DNA of 14,291 nt. It comes from Oscillospiraceae bacterium. GTDB taxonomy: Bacteria; Bacillota; Clostridia; Oscillospirales; Ruminococcaceae. The DNA is taken from contig JAGPHI010000004.1 of assembly GCA_018055565.1 (NCBI GenBank), positions 1 to 14,291 on the forward strand, written 5' to 3'. Position numbers and translations under genes: made by a program. The notes under the pieces are model-generated. The model did not search any database. It was not told where the DNA came from and saw nothing but the letters and a program-made list of their open reading frames with translations. The first letter of the stretch is position 1, and the number at the start of each line of letters is the position of its first letter. Below are positions 6,805-13,429 of this stretch, in pieces.

Positions 6805-7119
6805 TTAAAATTCTGCGTTGCATTTTTTGCAAACGCGCACTTTTTTGCCATCTTTTTCTACATGTCCAATGCGAGTGGCTTTGCCGCATTTGGGGCATAC
6901 GGGCATTACCTTCGACGCGTAAAGCGCGCCCTCGGCTTTCACGATGCCGCCCTGTTCGCCTTGACGGCGGGGTTTTACGTGCTTTGTTACCATGTTGCGG
7001 CCTTCAACGATAACCTTGCCCTCTTTCGGGCTTACCTGCAACACCTTGCCGGAGTTGCCACGGTCTTTACCGCTGATTACCATTACGGTATCGCCGGTTT
7101 TAACATGAAGCTTTGTCAT
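6805..7119 (-). CDS. rplX: 50S ribosomal protein L24, four-cysteine form
   Basis: L24 initiates 50S assembly by binding the 5' end of 23S rRNA. The 104-residue protein has the KOW motif [21 protein letters not shown] (9-29). Its C-terminal zinc-ribbon-like part has C75-x2-C78 and C97-x2-C100, a zinc-binding form seen in some Firmicutes; B. subtilis L24 lacks these cysteines. AAGGAGG lies 9 nt before the ATG. The gene is 14 nt after rplN and 17 nt before rplE. Confidence 0.97.
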   Translation of the reverse strand: MTKLHVKTGDTVMVISGKDRGNSGKVLQVSPKEGKVIVEGRNMVTKHVKPRRQGEQGGIVKAEGALYASKVMPVCPKCGKATRIGHVEKDGKKVRVCKKCNAEF

Positions 7120-7133
7120 TTTTACTAGCCTCC

Positions 7134-7502
7134 TTACAGCGATTCCGGAGCAAGGCTAACGATTTTCAAGTAGCCGTTGTCGCGCAATTCGCGCGCCACC
7201 GGTCCAAAAATACGTGTGCCCCTCGGGTTTTTGTCCTCGCGGATAAGCACCGCGGCGTTCTCGTCAAAACGGATATAAGAACCGTCTTCACGGCGCAAGG
7301 CGTCTTTGCTGCGTACAATAACAGCTTTAACAACCTCGCCTTTTTTCACATTGCTATTGGGTGCGGCTTTCTTAATGGAAGCCACAATTACATCGCCGAT
7401 TCCGGCGTATCTCTTCTTGGAACCGCCCAGCACACGGATACACATGATTTCTTTGGCACCTGTGTTGTCGGCCACTTTGAGATAGGTCTGCATCTGAACC
7501 AT
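7134..7502 (-). CDS. rplN: 50S ribosomal protein L14
   Basis: L14 lies at the 50S-30S interface, forming bridge contacts with 16S rRNA, and is the docking site of the silencing factor RsfS. The 122-residue protein starts [27 protein letters not shown], nearly the family consensus. It has the conserved [26 protein letters not shown] ending. AAAGGAGG lies about 8 nt before the ATG. It is 28 nt after rpsQ and 14 nt before rplX. Length equals the usual 122. Confidence 0.98.
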   Translation of the reverse strand: MVQMQTYLKVADNTGAKEIMCIRVLGGSKKRYAGIGDVIVASIKKAAPNSNVKKGEVVKAVIVRSKDALRREDGSYIRFDENAAVLIREDKNPRGTRIFGPVARELRDNGYLKIVSLAPESL

Positions 7503-7530
7503 AGTCAGATCCTCCTTTCAAAGTCGAGGC

Positions 7531-7785
7531 TTATTTCGCCTTCTCTAATATTTTGACAAGTCTCCAGCGCTTATCGGCGCTCAAGGGGCGAGTCTCCATA
7601 ATCAACACACGGTCACCAATGCCACATTCGTTGTTTTCGTCGTGGGCTTTAAACTTCACGGTGCGCTTCATGATTTTCTTATAGAGAGGGTGCTGCACGC
7701 TGTCTTTCACAGCGACAACAACGGTTTTATCCATTTTGTCGGATGTAACCGTGCCGACACGGGTTTTTCTCAAATTGCGTTCCAT
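7531..7785 (-). CDS. rpsQ: 30S ribosomal protein S17
   Basis: S17 is an early-binding 16S rRNA protein with an OB fold. The 84-residue protein starts [26 protein letters not shown], with the family signature [22 protein letters not shown] near residues 57-78. GGGAGG lies about 8 nt before the ATG. It sits 18 nt after rpmC and 28 nt before rplN, in canonical order. No anomaly is seen. Confidence 0.98.
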   Translation of the reverse strand: MERNLRKTRVGTVTSDKMDKTVVVAVKDSVQHPLYKKIMKRTVKFKAHDENNECGIGDRVLIMETRPLSADKRWRLVKILEKAK

Positions 7786-7803
7786 ATCTTTATCCTCCCT
7801 CTC

Positions 7804-8004
7804 TTAATTTGCGTTTTTAAGATTCAACGCGTGCAAAACAGTTTTTACACGAGCGATATCTTTTTTAACGGTATTGATGCGGCCCGGGTTCTCAAGCTGG
7901 TTGATGGCATGTTGAAAGCGGAGATTAAAAAGCTCTTCTTTCAGTTCTACCAGCTTTTTATTCAGCTCTGCGCCGGTCATGTCTCGAAGCTCTGTTGCTT
8001 TCAT
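7804..8004 (-). CDS. rpmC: 50S ribosomal protein L29
   Basis: L29 is a small two-helix protein near the peptide exit tunnel, close to L23 and the docking area for SRP and trigger factor. The 66-residue protein contains [25 protein letters not shown] followed by [17 protein letters not shown], the L29 hairpin. Its ATG shares one base with the rplP TAA stop (TAATG), and GGAGG lies inside rplP, which implies coupling to L16. Length is normal. Confidence 0.98.
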   Translation of the reverse strand: MKATELRDMTGAELNKKLVELKEELFNLRFQHAINQLENPGRINTVKKDIARVKTVLHALNLKNAN

Positions 8005-8429
8005 TATTGCTCATCCTCCAATCCGTCCCGTTTCACAAACTTACATTTGATAGGGAGTTTATGCATGGCAAGGCGAAGCGCCTCGCGTGCAATTGTTTCA
8101 TCCACGTCCGCAATTTCGAACAGTACGCGGCCGGGCTTTACCACGGCTACCCAGTACTCGGGGCTGCCTTTACCGGAGCCCATGCGGGTTTCGGCTGGCT
8201 TTTCGGTAACGGGCTTATCCGGGAAAATCTTGATCCACACCTTACCGCCACGCTTGATATAACGTGTCATGGCGATACGAGCAGCTTCGATTTGGTTTGA
8301 GGTAATCCAAGAGGGCTCTAAGGCAACAATGCCGAAATCGCCCTGAGATACTGTATTGCCGCGCATCGCTTTACCGGTCATACGGCCGCGATGAACTCTG
8401 CGGTATTTTACGCGCTTAGGCAGTAACAT
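8004..8429 (-). CDS. rplP: 50S ribosomal protein L16
   Basis: L16 organises the A-site side of the peptidyl transferase region and is needed for late 50S maturation. The 141-residue protein starts [25 protein letters not shown] and has the signature [25 protein letters not shown] (81-105). Its ATG overlaps the rpsC TAA by one base (TAATG), and its own stop overlaps rpmC in the same way. rpsC, rplP and rpmC therefore form a tightly coupled trio. GGAGG lies 10 nt before the ATG. Confidence 0.98.
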   Translation of the reverse strand: MLLPKRVKYRRVHRGRMTGKAMRGNTVSQGDFGIVALEPSWITSNQIEAARIAMTRYIKRGGKVWIKIFPDKPVTEKPAETRMGSGKGSPEYWVAVVKPGRVLFEIADVDETIAREALRLAMHKLPIKCKFVKRDGLEDEQ

Positions 8430-9118
8430 TATTTGTTGCCTCCTTCTTTACGAGCTTGCGGCTTCGCGCCTTTCAGCACTTCGCCTTTGTAAATCCACAC
8501 CTTAACGCCGGTTTTGCCGTAGGTGGTATTGGCTTCGGCAAAGCCGTAGTCAATGTCGGCGCGCAGGGTTTGCAGGGGGATTGTGCCTTCGTGATAATGC
8601 TCGGTGCGCGCGATGTCCGCGCCGCCAAGACGGCCGCCAACCTGCACTTTGATGCCCTTTGCGCCAAGACGCATTGCGCGTCCCATGCAAAGCTTCATCG
8701 CACGGCGGAAGGAAATGCGGCGCTCAAGCTGGCCCGCAATGTTTTCGGCTACCAGTGTGGCGTTTACGTCGGCGTTTTTCACCTCAATGATGTTTACGCT
8801 AACGCTTTTGCCGCCGCAGATTTTTTCAATCTGCAAACGCAGCTTTTCGATTTCGGCGCCCGCGCGGCCAATAACCATACCGGCCTTTGCGCAGTGGATG
8901 TTTACCTTAACCTTCGGTGCACGGGTTTCGCTGTCCACTGTGCGCTCGATTTCAATTTTCGGAATGCCTGCAGCGTAAAGCTGCTTTTTCAAGGTGGTGC
9001 GGATTTTGTGATCCTCTACGAGGGTGTCGCCAAACTCGCGCTTGGACGTAAACCAGCGGCTGTCCCAATCCTTGATAACGCCTACACGGAATCCGTTCGG
9101 ATTAACTTTCTGACCCAT
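8429..9118 (-). CDS. rpsC: 30S ribosomal protein S3
   Basis: S3 lies at the mRNA entry channel of the 30S subunit. The 229-residue protein starts [23 protein letters not shown] and has a KH domain with [14 protein letters not shown] (80-93). The C-terminal domain includes [20 protein letters not shown] and [27 protein letters not shown]. The tail is short and basic ([12 protein letters not shown]). AAGGAGG lies about 9 nt before the ATG. It is 14 nt after rplV and overlaps rplP by one base. Confidence 0.98.
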   Translation of the reverse strand: MGQKVNPNGFRVGVIKDWDSRWFTSKREFGDTLVEDHKIRTTLKKQLYAAGIPKIEIERTVDSETRAPKVKVNIHCAKAGMVIGRAGAEIEKLRLQIEKICGGKSVSVNIIEVKNADVNATLVAENIAGQLERRISFRRAMKLCMGRAMRLGAKGIKVQVGGRLGGADIARTEHYHEGTIPLQTLRADIDYGFAEANTTYGKTGVKVWIYKGEVLKGAKPQARKEGGNK

Positions 9119-9132
9119 ACTGCTTTACCTCC

Positions 9133-9471
9133 TTACCCTTCAATTTCTTTAAGAACCACGGTGATATGGCTGGTTCTCTTTAATATTCTGAACGCACGGC
9201 CCTGTGCGCGGGGACGCATTCTCTTTAATGTGGGGCCGGGTGTGACAAAGCACTCCGCCACGTAAAGATTGTTTTTATCCATGTTATGATTCGCATCCGC
9301 ATTGGCGGCAGCAGATTTCACCAGCTTGTAAAGGAGCTCAGAGGCGGCCTTCGGGGTGTACTGCAAAATAGCCAGCGCTTTGTCAAGGGGCTGATTGCGG
9401 ATTAAGTCCAGCACAATCGTTACCTTGCGGGGCGCGATGCGGGCGTATCTAAGATGTGCCCTTGCTTCCAT
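9133..9471 (-). CDS. rplV: 50S ribosomal protein L22
   Basis: L22 lines the nascent peptide exit tunnel; mutations in its loop cause macrolide resistance. The 112-residue protein starts [25 protein letters not shown]. It has the extended beta-hairpin region leading to [29 protein letters not shown], the family signature. The hairpin has normal length, with no insertion of the type seen in resistant mutants. AGGAGAGG precedes the ATG. It sits 19 nt after rpsS and 14 nt before rpsC. Confidence 0.98.
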   Translation of the reverse strand: MEARAHLRYARIAPRKVTIVLDLIRNQPLDKALAILQYTPKAASELLYKLVKSAAANADANHNMDKNNLYVAECFVTPGPTLKRMRPRAQGRAFRILKRTSHITVVLKEIEG

Positions 9472-9490
9472 TGTAATCCTCTCCTATCCT

Positions 9491-9766
9491 TTATTTACCG
9501 GTGCTCTTCGAGCCGGAATGCCCTTTGAAGGTGCGTGTGGGGGCGAACTCGCCGAGCTTATGCCCGACCATGTCTTCCGTGACATACACGGGAACATGCT
9601 TGCGGCCGTCATGCACTGCAAAGGTGTGACCTACGAAATCAGGGAAAATCGTAGAGGAGCGGCTCCAGGTCTTGAGCACTCTCTTCTCGCCCGCGGCATT
9701 CATCGCTTTTACGCGCGCCAGCAGTACGGGCTGTACGAAAGGTCCTTTTTTAATACTTCTGCCCAT
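9491..9766 (-). CDS. rpsS: 30S ribosomal protein S19
   Basis: S19 is a 30S head protein that contacts 16S rRNA and S13. The 91-residue protein starts [19 protein letters not shown] and has the signature [29 protein letters not shown] (50-78). AGAGGAG lies about 6 nt before the ATG. The gene follows rplB by 15 nt and precedes rplV by 19 nt. Length matches the family, with no irregularity. Confidence 0.98.
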   Translation of the reverse strand: MGRSIKKGPFVQPVLLARVKAMNAAGEKRVLKTWSRSSTIFPDFVGHTFAVHDGRKHVPVYVTEDMVGHKLGEFAPTRTFKGHSGSKSTGK

Positions 9767-9781
9767 GTCATTGCTCCTCTC

Positions 9782-10612
9782 TTAATCGTTTGCACGCTTG
9801 ACAATAAATTTGTCAGAGCGATTATGATGCTTGCGGGTTTTGTAACCCAGTGCGGGCTTGCCCCACGGGGTAACAGGGCCGGGACGACCCACAGGGCTTT
9901 TGCCCTCACCACCGCCGTGCGGATGGTCGCACGGGTTCATGACGCTACCGCGAACGGTTGGACGCCAGCCCATGTGACGCTTGCGGCCAGCTTTGCCGAG
10001 ATTGACGTTTTCGTGGTCGATATTGCCAACCTGGCCGATAGTGGCCATGCAGTTCAGCTGCACATTGCGCATCTCGCCTGACGGCAGACGAACGAGTGCA
10101 TATTTGCCCTCTTTCGCCATCAGCTGCGCCATGTTGCCTGCACTACGCACAAGCTGCGCGCCCTTGCCGGGATACAGCTCGATGTTGTGGATAACAGTAC
10201 CAACCGGAATGTTGGCAAAAGGCAAGCAGTTGCCGGGCTTAATGTCGGCATTGGCGCCGCTCATGATCACGTCGCCAACCTTAAGGCCTTCCGGCGCGAT
10301 GATGTAGCGCTTCTCGCCATCCTCATACTGCAAAAGCGCGATGTGCGCCGAGCGATTCGGATCGTACTCAAGGGTTTGCACGGTAGCCGGCATATCCAGC
10401 TTGTTGCGCTTGAAGTCAATCACACGATACTTCGTGCGGTTGCCGCCGCCATGATGGCGAACGGTGATGCGGCCGGTGTTGTTGCGGCCCGCATGATGCT
10501 TCATGGGTTTGAGCAGGCTTCTCTCCGGCTCAACCTTGGAAAGGCCCGAGTAATCGGTAACCGTCATACCACGACGGCCCGGTGTAGTCGGTTTGTATTT
10601 TTTGATAGCCAT
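9782..10612 (-). CDS. rplB: 50S ribosomal protein L2
   Basis: L2 binds 23S rRNA domain IV and supports subunit joining and the peptidyl transferase centre. The 276-residue protein has an N-terminal OB-like domain, an SH3-like domain, and the C-terminal signature around [20 protein letters not shown] (225-244). H230 corresponds to the conserved histidine near 229 in E. coli. The usual MNPVDHPHG reads MNPCDHPHG, a Val-to-Cys change at 228. GAGGAG lies 7 nt before the ATG. A 111-nt gap with two hairpins separates it from rplW, although these genes are normally close. Confidence 0.98.
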   Translation of the reverse strand: MAIKKYKPTTPGRRGMTVTDYSGLSKVEPERSLLKPMKHHAGRNNTGRITVRHHGGGNRTKYRVIDFKRNKLDMPATVQTLEYDPNRSAHIALLQYEDGEKRYIIAPEGLKVGDVIMSGANADIKPGNCLPFANIPVGTVIHNIELYPGKGAQLVRSAGNMAQLMAKEGKYALVRLPSGEMRNVQLNCMATIGQVGNIDHENVNLGKAGRKRHMGWRPTVRGSVMNPCDHPHGGGEGKSPVGRPGPVTPWGKPALGYKTRKHHNRSDKFIVKRAND

Positions 10613-10723
10613 TCGGTTTCTCCTCTTTCTTAAAGGCTAGTCAAAAGGACGCGTTGTTCCTTTTGAGTAGTTCTTATGACATTATCGGGTTCATATACCC
10701 ATATCCGATTCCTAACAGGAATC
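10613..10723 (-). promoter_or_regulatory. Structured 111-nt intercistronic region upstream of rplB
   Basis: Two hairpins occupy this gap. A 7-bp stem with a 3-nt loop (GATTCCT 10707-10713, AGGAATC 10717-10723) directly abuts the rplW stop. A longer one has a 9-bp stem (TCAAAAGGA 10641-10649, TCCTTTTGA 10658-10666) that extends by three more pairs (to 10637 and 10670) after one mismatch, with an 8-nt loop. It lies about 25 nt before the rplB start, just upstream of the ribosome binding site. No T-run follows, so termination is unlikely. A role in translation control or RNA processing is inference. Confidence 0.5.
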
Positions 10724-11020
10724 TTACACCATGCTCTCGAAGAATTCGATGCCTTTCGAGGCAGCGGTGAGGGTGACAATCGCCTTTTTCGTGGCGGCGG
10801 TGTAACCCGCATGTGCACCCTGACGGCGGAAACGGCCGCGCACCGAAACGGTGTTGACCTTATCCACTTTCACACCGAACAGCTCTTCGGCTGCGCGGGC
10901 GATGTCGATTTTTGTGGCGGTGGTGGCAACCTTGAAGGTGTACTTCTTAGCGGCGACGCCTGCCATTGAAGCCTCGGTAATGATCGGGGCTAAAATGATG
11001 TCCTGAGCGGGTGTTTTCAT
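10724..11020 (-). CDS. rplW: 50S ribosomal protein L23
   Basis: L23 lies at the exit of the peptide tunnel and docks trigger factor and SRP. The 98-residue protein starts MKTPAQDIILAPIITEASM and contains YTFKVATTATKIDIARAAEELFGVKVDKVNT (28-58), the conserved core. Its ATG overlaps the rplD TGA by 4 nt (ATGA), so it is probably coupled to L4. AGGAGG lies inside the end of rplD. The gene is followed by a structured 111-nt gap. Confidence 0.97.
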   Translation of the reverse strand: MKTPAQDIILAPIITEASMAGVAAKKYTFKVATTATKIDIARAAEELFGVKVDKVNTVSVRGRFRRQGAHAGYTAATKKAIVTLTAASKGIEFFESMV

Positions 11021-11643
11021 ACCGTATATACCTCCTCAAGTTTCTTCGCCGCGTCCACGCTGATGATAAATTTGCCGCCGTTCAGCACCGCATAGGTGTT
11101 GATGTTGTCGGCAGTAGTTGTCGCAACGCCCGGAATGTTGGAAGCGCTTTTTACAAGCTTTGTTTCCACAGACGGGGTAACGATAAGGGCTTTGCGGGTG
11201 GCGCCCACGGCAGCCAGCATGTTCACGACGGTCTTGGTCTTGTATTCGTTCACGGCAAGATCGTCAATCACGATGATGTCGCCGCTTTTTGCTTTTGCGC
11301 TCAGCGCAGAAAGCACTGCAAGGCGCTTCACCTTACGATTCAGCGAATAGCTGTAATCGCGGGGCTTCGGGCCGAGGGCGATACCGCCGTGTGTCCACTG
11401 CGGCGAACGTGTAGAGCCCTGGCGTGCACGGCCTGTGCCCTTTTGCTTCCACGGTTTTCTGCCGCCGCCGGATACCTCTGCACGGGTTTTGGTGCTCTGT
11501 GTGCCCTGGCGCTGATTGGCCAAGAAATTCACAACGGCCATGTGCATGACCTTTTCGTTCGGCTTGATGCCGAACACGGCGTCGGAAAGCTCAACTGTGG
11601 AAACCTTCTTGCCGTTCATGTCTAAAACGTCAAATTTTGCCAT
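11017..11643 (-). CDS. rplD: 50S ribosomal protein L4
   Basis: L4 reaches into the peptide exit tunnel. In gamma-proteobacteria it also represses the S10 operon, but that mechanism is not established for this group. The 208-residue protein has the tunnel-loop segment GGGRKPWKQKGTGRARQGSTRSPQWTHGGIALGPKPRDYSY (about 55-94), which is conserved and of normal length. AAAGGAGG lies about 8 nt before the ATG. It follows rplC by 14 nt and overlaps rplW by 4 nt. Confidence 0.98.
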   Translation of the reverse strand: MAKFDVLDMNGKKVSTVELSDAVFGIKPNEKVMHMAVVNFLANQRQGTQSTKTRAEVSGGGRKPWKQKGTGRARQGSTRSPQWTHGGIALGPKPRDYSYSLNRKVKRLAVLSALSAKAKSGDIIVIDDLAVNEYKTKTVVNMLAAVGATRKALIVTPSVETKLVKSASNIPGVATTTADNINTYAVLNGGKFIISVDAAKKLEEVYTV

Positions 11644-11657
11644 TTTGCTTTCCTCCT

Positions 11658-12290
11658 TTACGCCTTAACGCTGTCTGAGATGCAAACCACGCTGCCCTTA
11701 GGGCCGGGGATTGCGCCTTTGATAGCAATAAGATTGTTTTCAGCGTCAACCTTCGCAACCATCAGGTTTTGAATGGTAACGCGCTCTGCGCCGAGATGAC
11801 CCGGCAGCTTCTTGCCTTTAAATACACGAGAGGGCGAGGAGCAGGAGCCCATAGAGCCCGCATGGCGGGACACAGGGCCGGTGCCGTGGGTTTCACGCAA
11901 GCGGTGGTTGTTCCAGCGCTTGATGGTGCCGGCGTAGCCTTTACCTTTGCTGGTGCCCACAACGTCGATATGCTCGCCCACTGCGAACAAGTCTGCTTTG
12001 AGGATGTCGCCGATGTTGATGGCGCTAATGTCCGCAAGGCGGAACTCGCGCAGCGTCTTCTTCGGGGCAACGTCTGCTTTGTCGAAGTGGCCTTTGGCGG
12101 GCTTCGATACTTTTTTGCTGGATACGTCGCCGTATCCGAGCTGCACGGCCACATAGCCGTCGCTTTCGATGGTTTTCTTCTGCACTACTGTGCAGGGGCC
12201 GGCCTCTACAACGGTTACGGGCACTACTTTGCCGTTTTCGTCGAAGATCTGCGTCATGCCCAGTTTCTTGCCGATGATTCCTTTGTTCAT
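11658..12290 (-). CDS. rplC: 50S ribosomal protein L3
   Basis: L3 is an early assembly protein whose extension approaches the peptidyl transferase centre. The 210-residue protein starts [33 protein letters not shown]. The central extension includes [20 protein letters not shown] and ends [37 protein letters not shown] lies about 7 nt before the ATG. A 101-nt gap separates it from rpsJ, longer than usual. Length is normal. Confidence 0.98.
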   Translation of the reverse strand: MNKGIIGKKLGMTQIFDENGKVVPVTVVEAGPCTVVQKKTIESDGYVAVQLGYGDVSSKKVSKPAKGHFDKADVAPKKTLREFRLADISAINIGDILKADLFAVGEHIDVVGTSKGKGYAGTIKRWNNHRLRETHGTGPVSRHAGSMGSCSSPSRVFKGKKLPGHLGAERVTIQNLMVAKVDAENNLIAIKGAIPGPKGSVVCISDSVKA

Positions 12291-12391
12291 TTTTATGCCT
12301 CCTAATAGGTTATTGGTTGATACCGTATGGCACCAACATGACCGCTCCGGGTTTAGTGTCGGATGAAATGCCTGTCCTATATAATGTAGGA
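12291..12391 (-). other. 101-nt intercistronic region between rpsJ and rplC
   Basis: A 5-bp hairpin (TCCTA 12375-12379, TAGGA 12387-12391) directly follows the rpsJ stop. The remainder shows no clear promoter or reading frame. The rplC ribosome binding site TAGGAGG is at its downstream end. A short word, TGCC(A/T)TACGGT on the minus strand (about 12320-12331), recurs near 12777-12788 in the rpsJ leader, which could be chance. Confidence 0.4.
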
Positions 12392-12703
12392 TTAAAGCTT
12401 GATTTCAATATCGACGCCGGCGGGGAGCTGCAAGCTCATCAGAGCCTCCACCGTCTTGTTGGACGGCTTCAGAACATCGATTAAGCGCTTATGTGTGCGG
12501 GTTTCAAACTGCTCGCGGCTGTCCTTGTATTTGTGCACAGCGCGCAAAACCGTGATGATCTCCTTGTCGGTGGGAAGAGGAATCGGGCCCGAAACGCGTG
12601 CGCCTGTGCGCTTTACTGTCTCGACGATTTTCTCCGCCGCATTGTCAATCAACGTTGCATCATAGCTCTTTAAACGAATTCTGATTTTTTCCTTAACTGC
12701 CAT
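12392..12703 (-). CDS. rpsJ: 30S ribosomal protein S10
   Basis: S10 is a 30S head protein and, as NusE, a partner of NusB and NusG in antitermination. The 103-residue protein starts [45 protein letters not shown], close to consensus, and ends [11 protein letters not shown]. The frame is open up to 12787, but AAAGGAGG lies 8 nt before the ATG at 12703, which gives the standard length. It is the first gene of the ribosomal cluster. The str-operon genes (fusA, tuf) that often precede it are absent here. Confidence 0.98.
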   Translation of the reverse strand: MAVKEKIRIRLKSYDATLIDNAAEKIVETVKRTGARVSGPIPLPTDKEIITVLRAVHKYKDSREQFETRTHKRLIDVLKPSNKTVEALMSLQLPAGVDIEIKL

Positions 12704-13020
12704 TGTGTTCGCCTCCTTTAATTTTTGTGCTTTGGATGGGGCTGGATAAATACTGAACACTGCGCCGGGTGTACCACCGTAAGGCATCAGAAAAGCCGGT
12801 GAACCGCACAGCAGTTCCCCCGGACAAGACTTTGCAAATTAGGGTGGACATTGGTTTTCACAAGGAAAACGTATCCCTTTGCATCAGTATTGTTTCGCCC
12901 GGTTTAAAATCGGACATACTCGGCGGAAATTCCCCTCACAAAGTGAGGCCACCTCCCGCGTCAACGCATATCTAGCCTGCAAATACACATAGGCATTCAC
13001 AGTCGCCTAATAATAATACC
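12704..13020 (-). promoter_or_regulatory. Long structured leader of the S10 operon
   Basis: About 300 nt without a convincing gene precede rpsJ. Three hairpins are visible. A 6-bp stem with a 3-nt loop lies at 12934-12948 (CCTCAC/GTGAGG). A composite 51-nt stem-loop lies at 12833-12883. An interrupted stem lies at 12796-12823 (CCGG and GAAC paired with GTTC and CCGG). An 11-codon GTG frame (12904-12939) behind GGGAGGTG could be a leader peptide, but support is weak. Such length and structure fit a regulated untranslated leader of a ribosomal operon. The ligand, if any, is unknown. Confidence 0.5.
12833..12883 (-). promoter_or_regulatory. Composite stem-loop in the rpsJ leader
   Basis: On the transcript, UGCAAA at the 5' end pairs with UUUGCA at the 3' end. 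A GGG/CCC pair block follows across a 3-nt bulge. An asymmetric internal loop (4 nt and 9 nt) then leads to a 6-bp GUUUUC/GAAAAC stem with a 5-nt loop. The bulge and asymmetric loop are typical of protein-binding RNA. Function is inference only. Confidence 0.45.
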
Positions 13021-13041
13021 AAAAACCCCTCGCAAAAGCAA
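13013..13041 (-). promoter_or_regulatory. Candidate sigma-A-type promoter for the S10 operon
   Basis: On the minus strand TTGCTT (13036-13041) is separated by exactly 17 nt from TATTAT (13013-13018). This would start transcription near 13005-13007. The -35 box lies inside the terminator hairpin. The boxes match the consensus only partly. If it is wrong, the promoter lies further upstream and the terminator becomes an attenuator in the leader. Confidence 0.35.
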
Positions 13042-13050
13042 GGGGTTTTT
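13021..13050 (-). terminator. Strong inverted-repeat terminator upstream of the S10 operon
   Basis: AAAAACCCCT and AGGGGTTTTT form a perfect 10-bp outer stem around a 10-nt loop that itself can form two more GC pairs. The T-tracts on both ends make it potentially bidirectional. It most simply ends transcription from the glycosyltransferase-small protein pair, whose last stop is about 180 nt away. An attenuation role for the ribosomal operon is possible. Confidence 0.8.
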
Positions 13051-13230
13051 AAAATAAATTTGTATTCGGTGCATTTTGTATAGATTAACAAAACAAACGC
13101 GTGCGCAATAGCATTAACTGTGCGAATAGCCCTGTGCCGCAAAACTCGATTTGTTTACAGTGCGCAATTCAAAAGCGTGTGTCGTGATTCTGCGGTTTTG
13201 CCTCTTCCCCGACACCCACAGGCGTAAAGC
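13051..13230. other. 180-nt region with no supported gene
   Basis: Between the small membrane protein and the terminator I see no gene, RNA gene or convincing promoter on either strand. Minus-strand AT-rich words such as TTGTTA and TATACA occur near 13075-13095, but they do not form a correctly spaced promoter pair. Confidence 0.5.
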
Positions 13231-13413
13231 TCATCCTCCTACGGCAACCTGCGTCTTAGACGCGCCGCTGTTTGGGCTGAAGGCAGACACCTTTACCTGC
13301 CATTCACTATCCGCCTTTGCCCGCCCCGCACCTGTACCTAAAAAATAACCGAGTGCAAAAGCGGCGCAGATAATCACCAAAGCAATAGCCGCGAGAAATA
13401 CTTTCTTTTTCAT
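13231..13413 (-). CDS. Small single-pass membrane protein, function unknown
   Basis: The 60-residue protein starts MKKKVFLAAIALVIICAAFALGYFLG. It has a basic tip followed by one hydrophobic helix (about 5-26), then a short polar tail (GRAKADSEWQVKVSAFSPNSG...) that is probably outside the membrane. I do not recognise a family. The ATG at 13413 is chosen because the positive tip and helix begin there and GGGAGGG/AAGGAG lie just upstream; the frame is open to 13473, inside the preceding gene. It starts 16 nt after the glycosyltransferase-like gene, so the two are probably co-transcribed. The hydrophobic segment has no clear lipobox or cleavage site, so a signal anchor is more likely than a secreted protein. 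Confidence 0.65.
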   Translation of the reverse strand: MKKKVFLAAIALVIICAAFALGYFLGTGAGRAKADSEWQVKVSAFSPNSGASKTQVAVGG

Positions 13414-13429
13414 GTCTCCTTGCCCTCCC

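Noticed and set aside
6788..6898. Longer L5 reading frame starting at 6898
   Set aside because: The extra 37 residues overlap rplX in another frame and are not like L5. The ATG at 6787 has a ribosome binding site and the family N-terminus.
8456..9265. Plus-strand 269-residue frame opposite rpsC and rplV
   Set aside because: It is an antisense shadow of two certain ribosomal genes, driven by their codon bias, without a ribosome binding site or protein-like features.
12320..12331. Short word shared by the rpsJ-rplC gap and the rpsJ leader (12777-12788)
   Set aside because: About 11 nt with one mismatch is too short to separate from chance, and no structure supports it.
12704..12787. Longer S10 frame starting at 12787
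   Set aside because: The open extension has no family match, and the ATG at 12703 has AAAGGAGG at the right distance and gives the usual 103 residues.
12769..12975. Plus-strand 68-residue frame in the rpsJ leader
   Set aside because: No ribosome binding site and no recognisable product. It lies in a structured non-coding leader.
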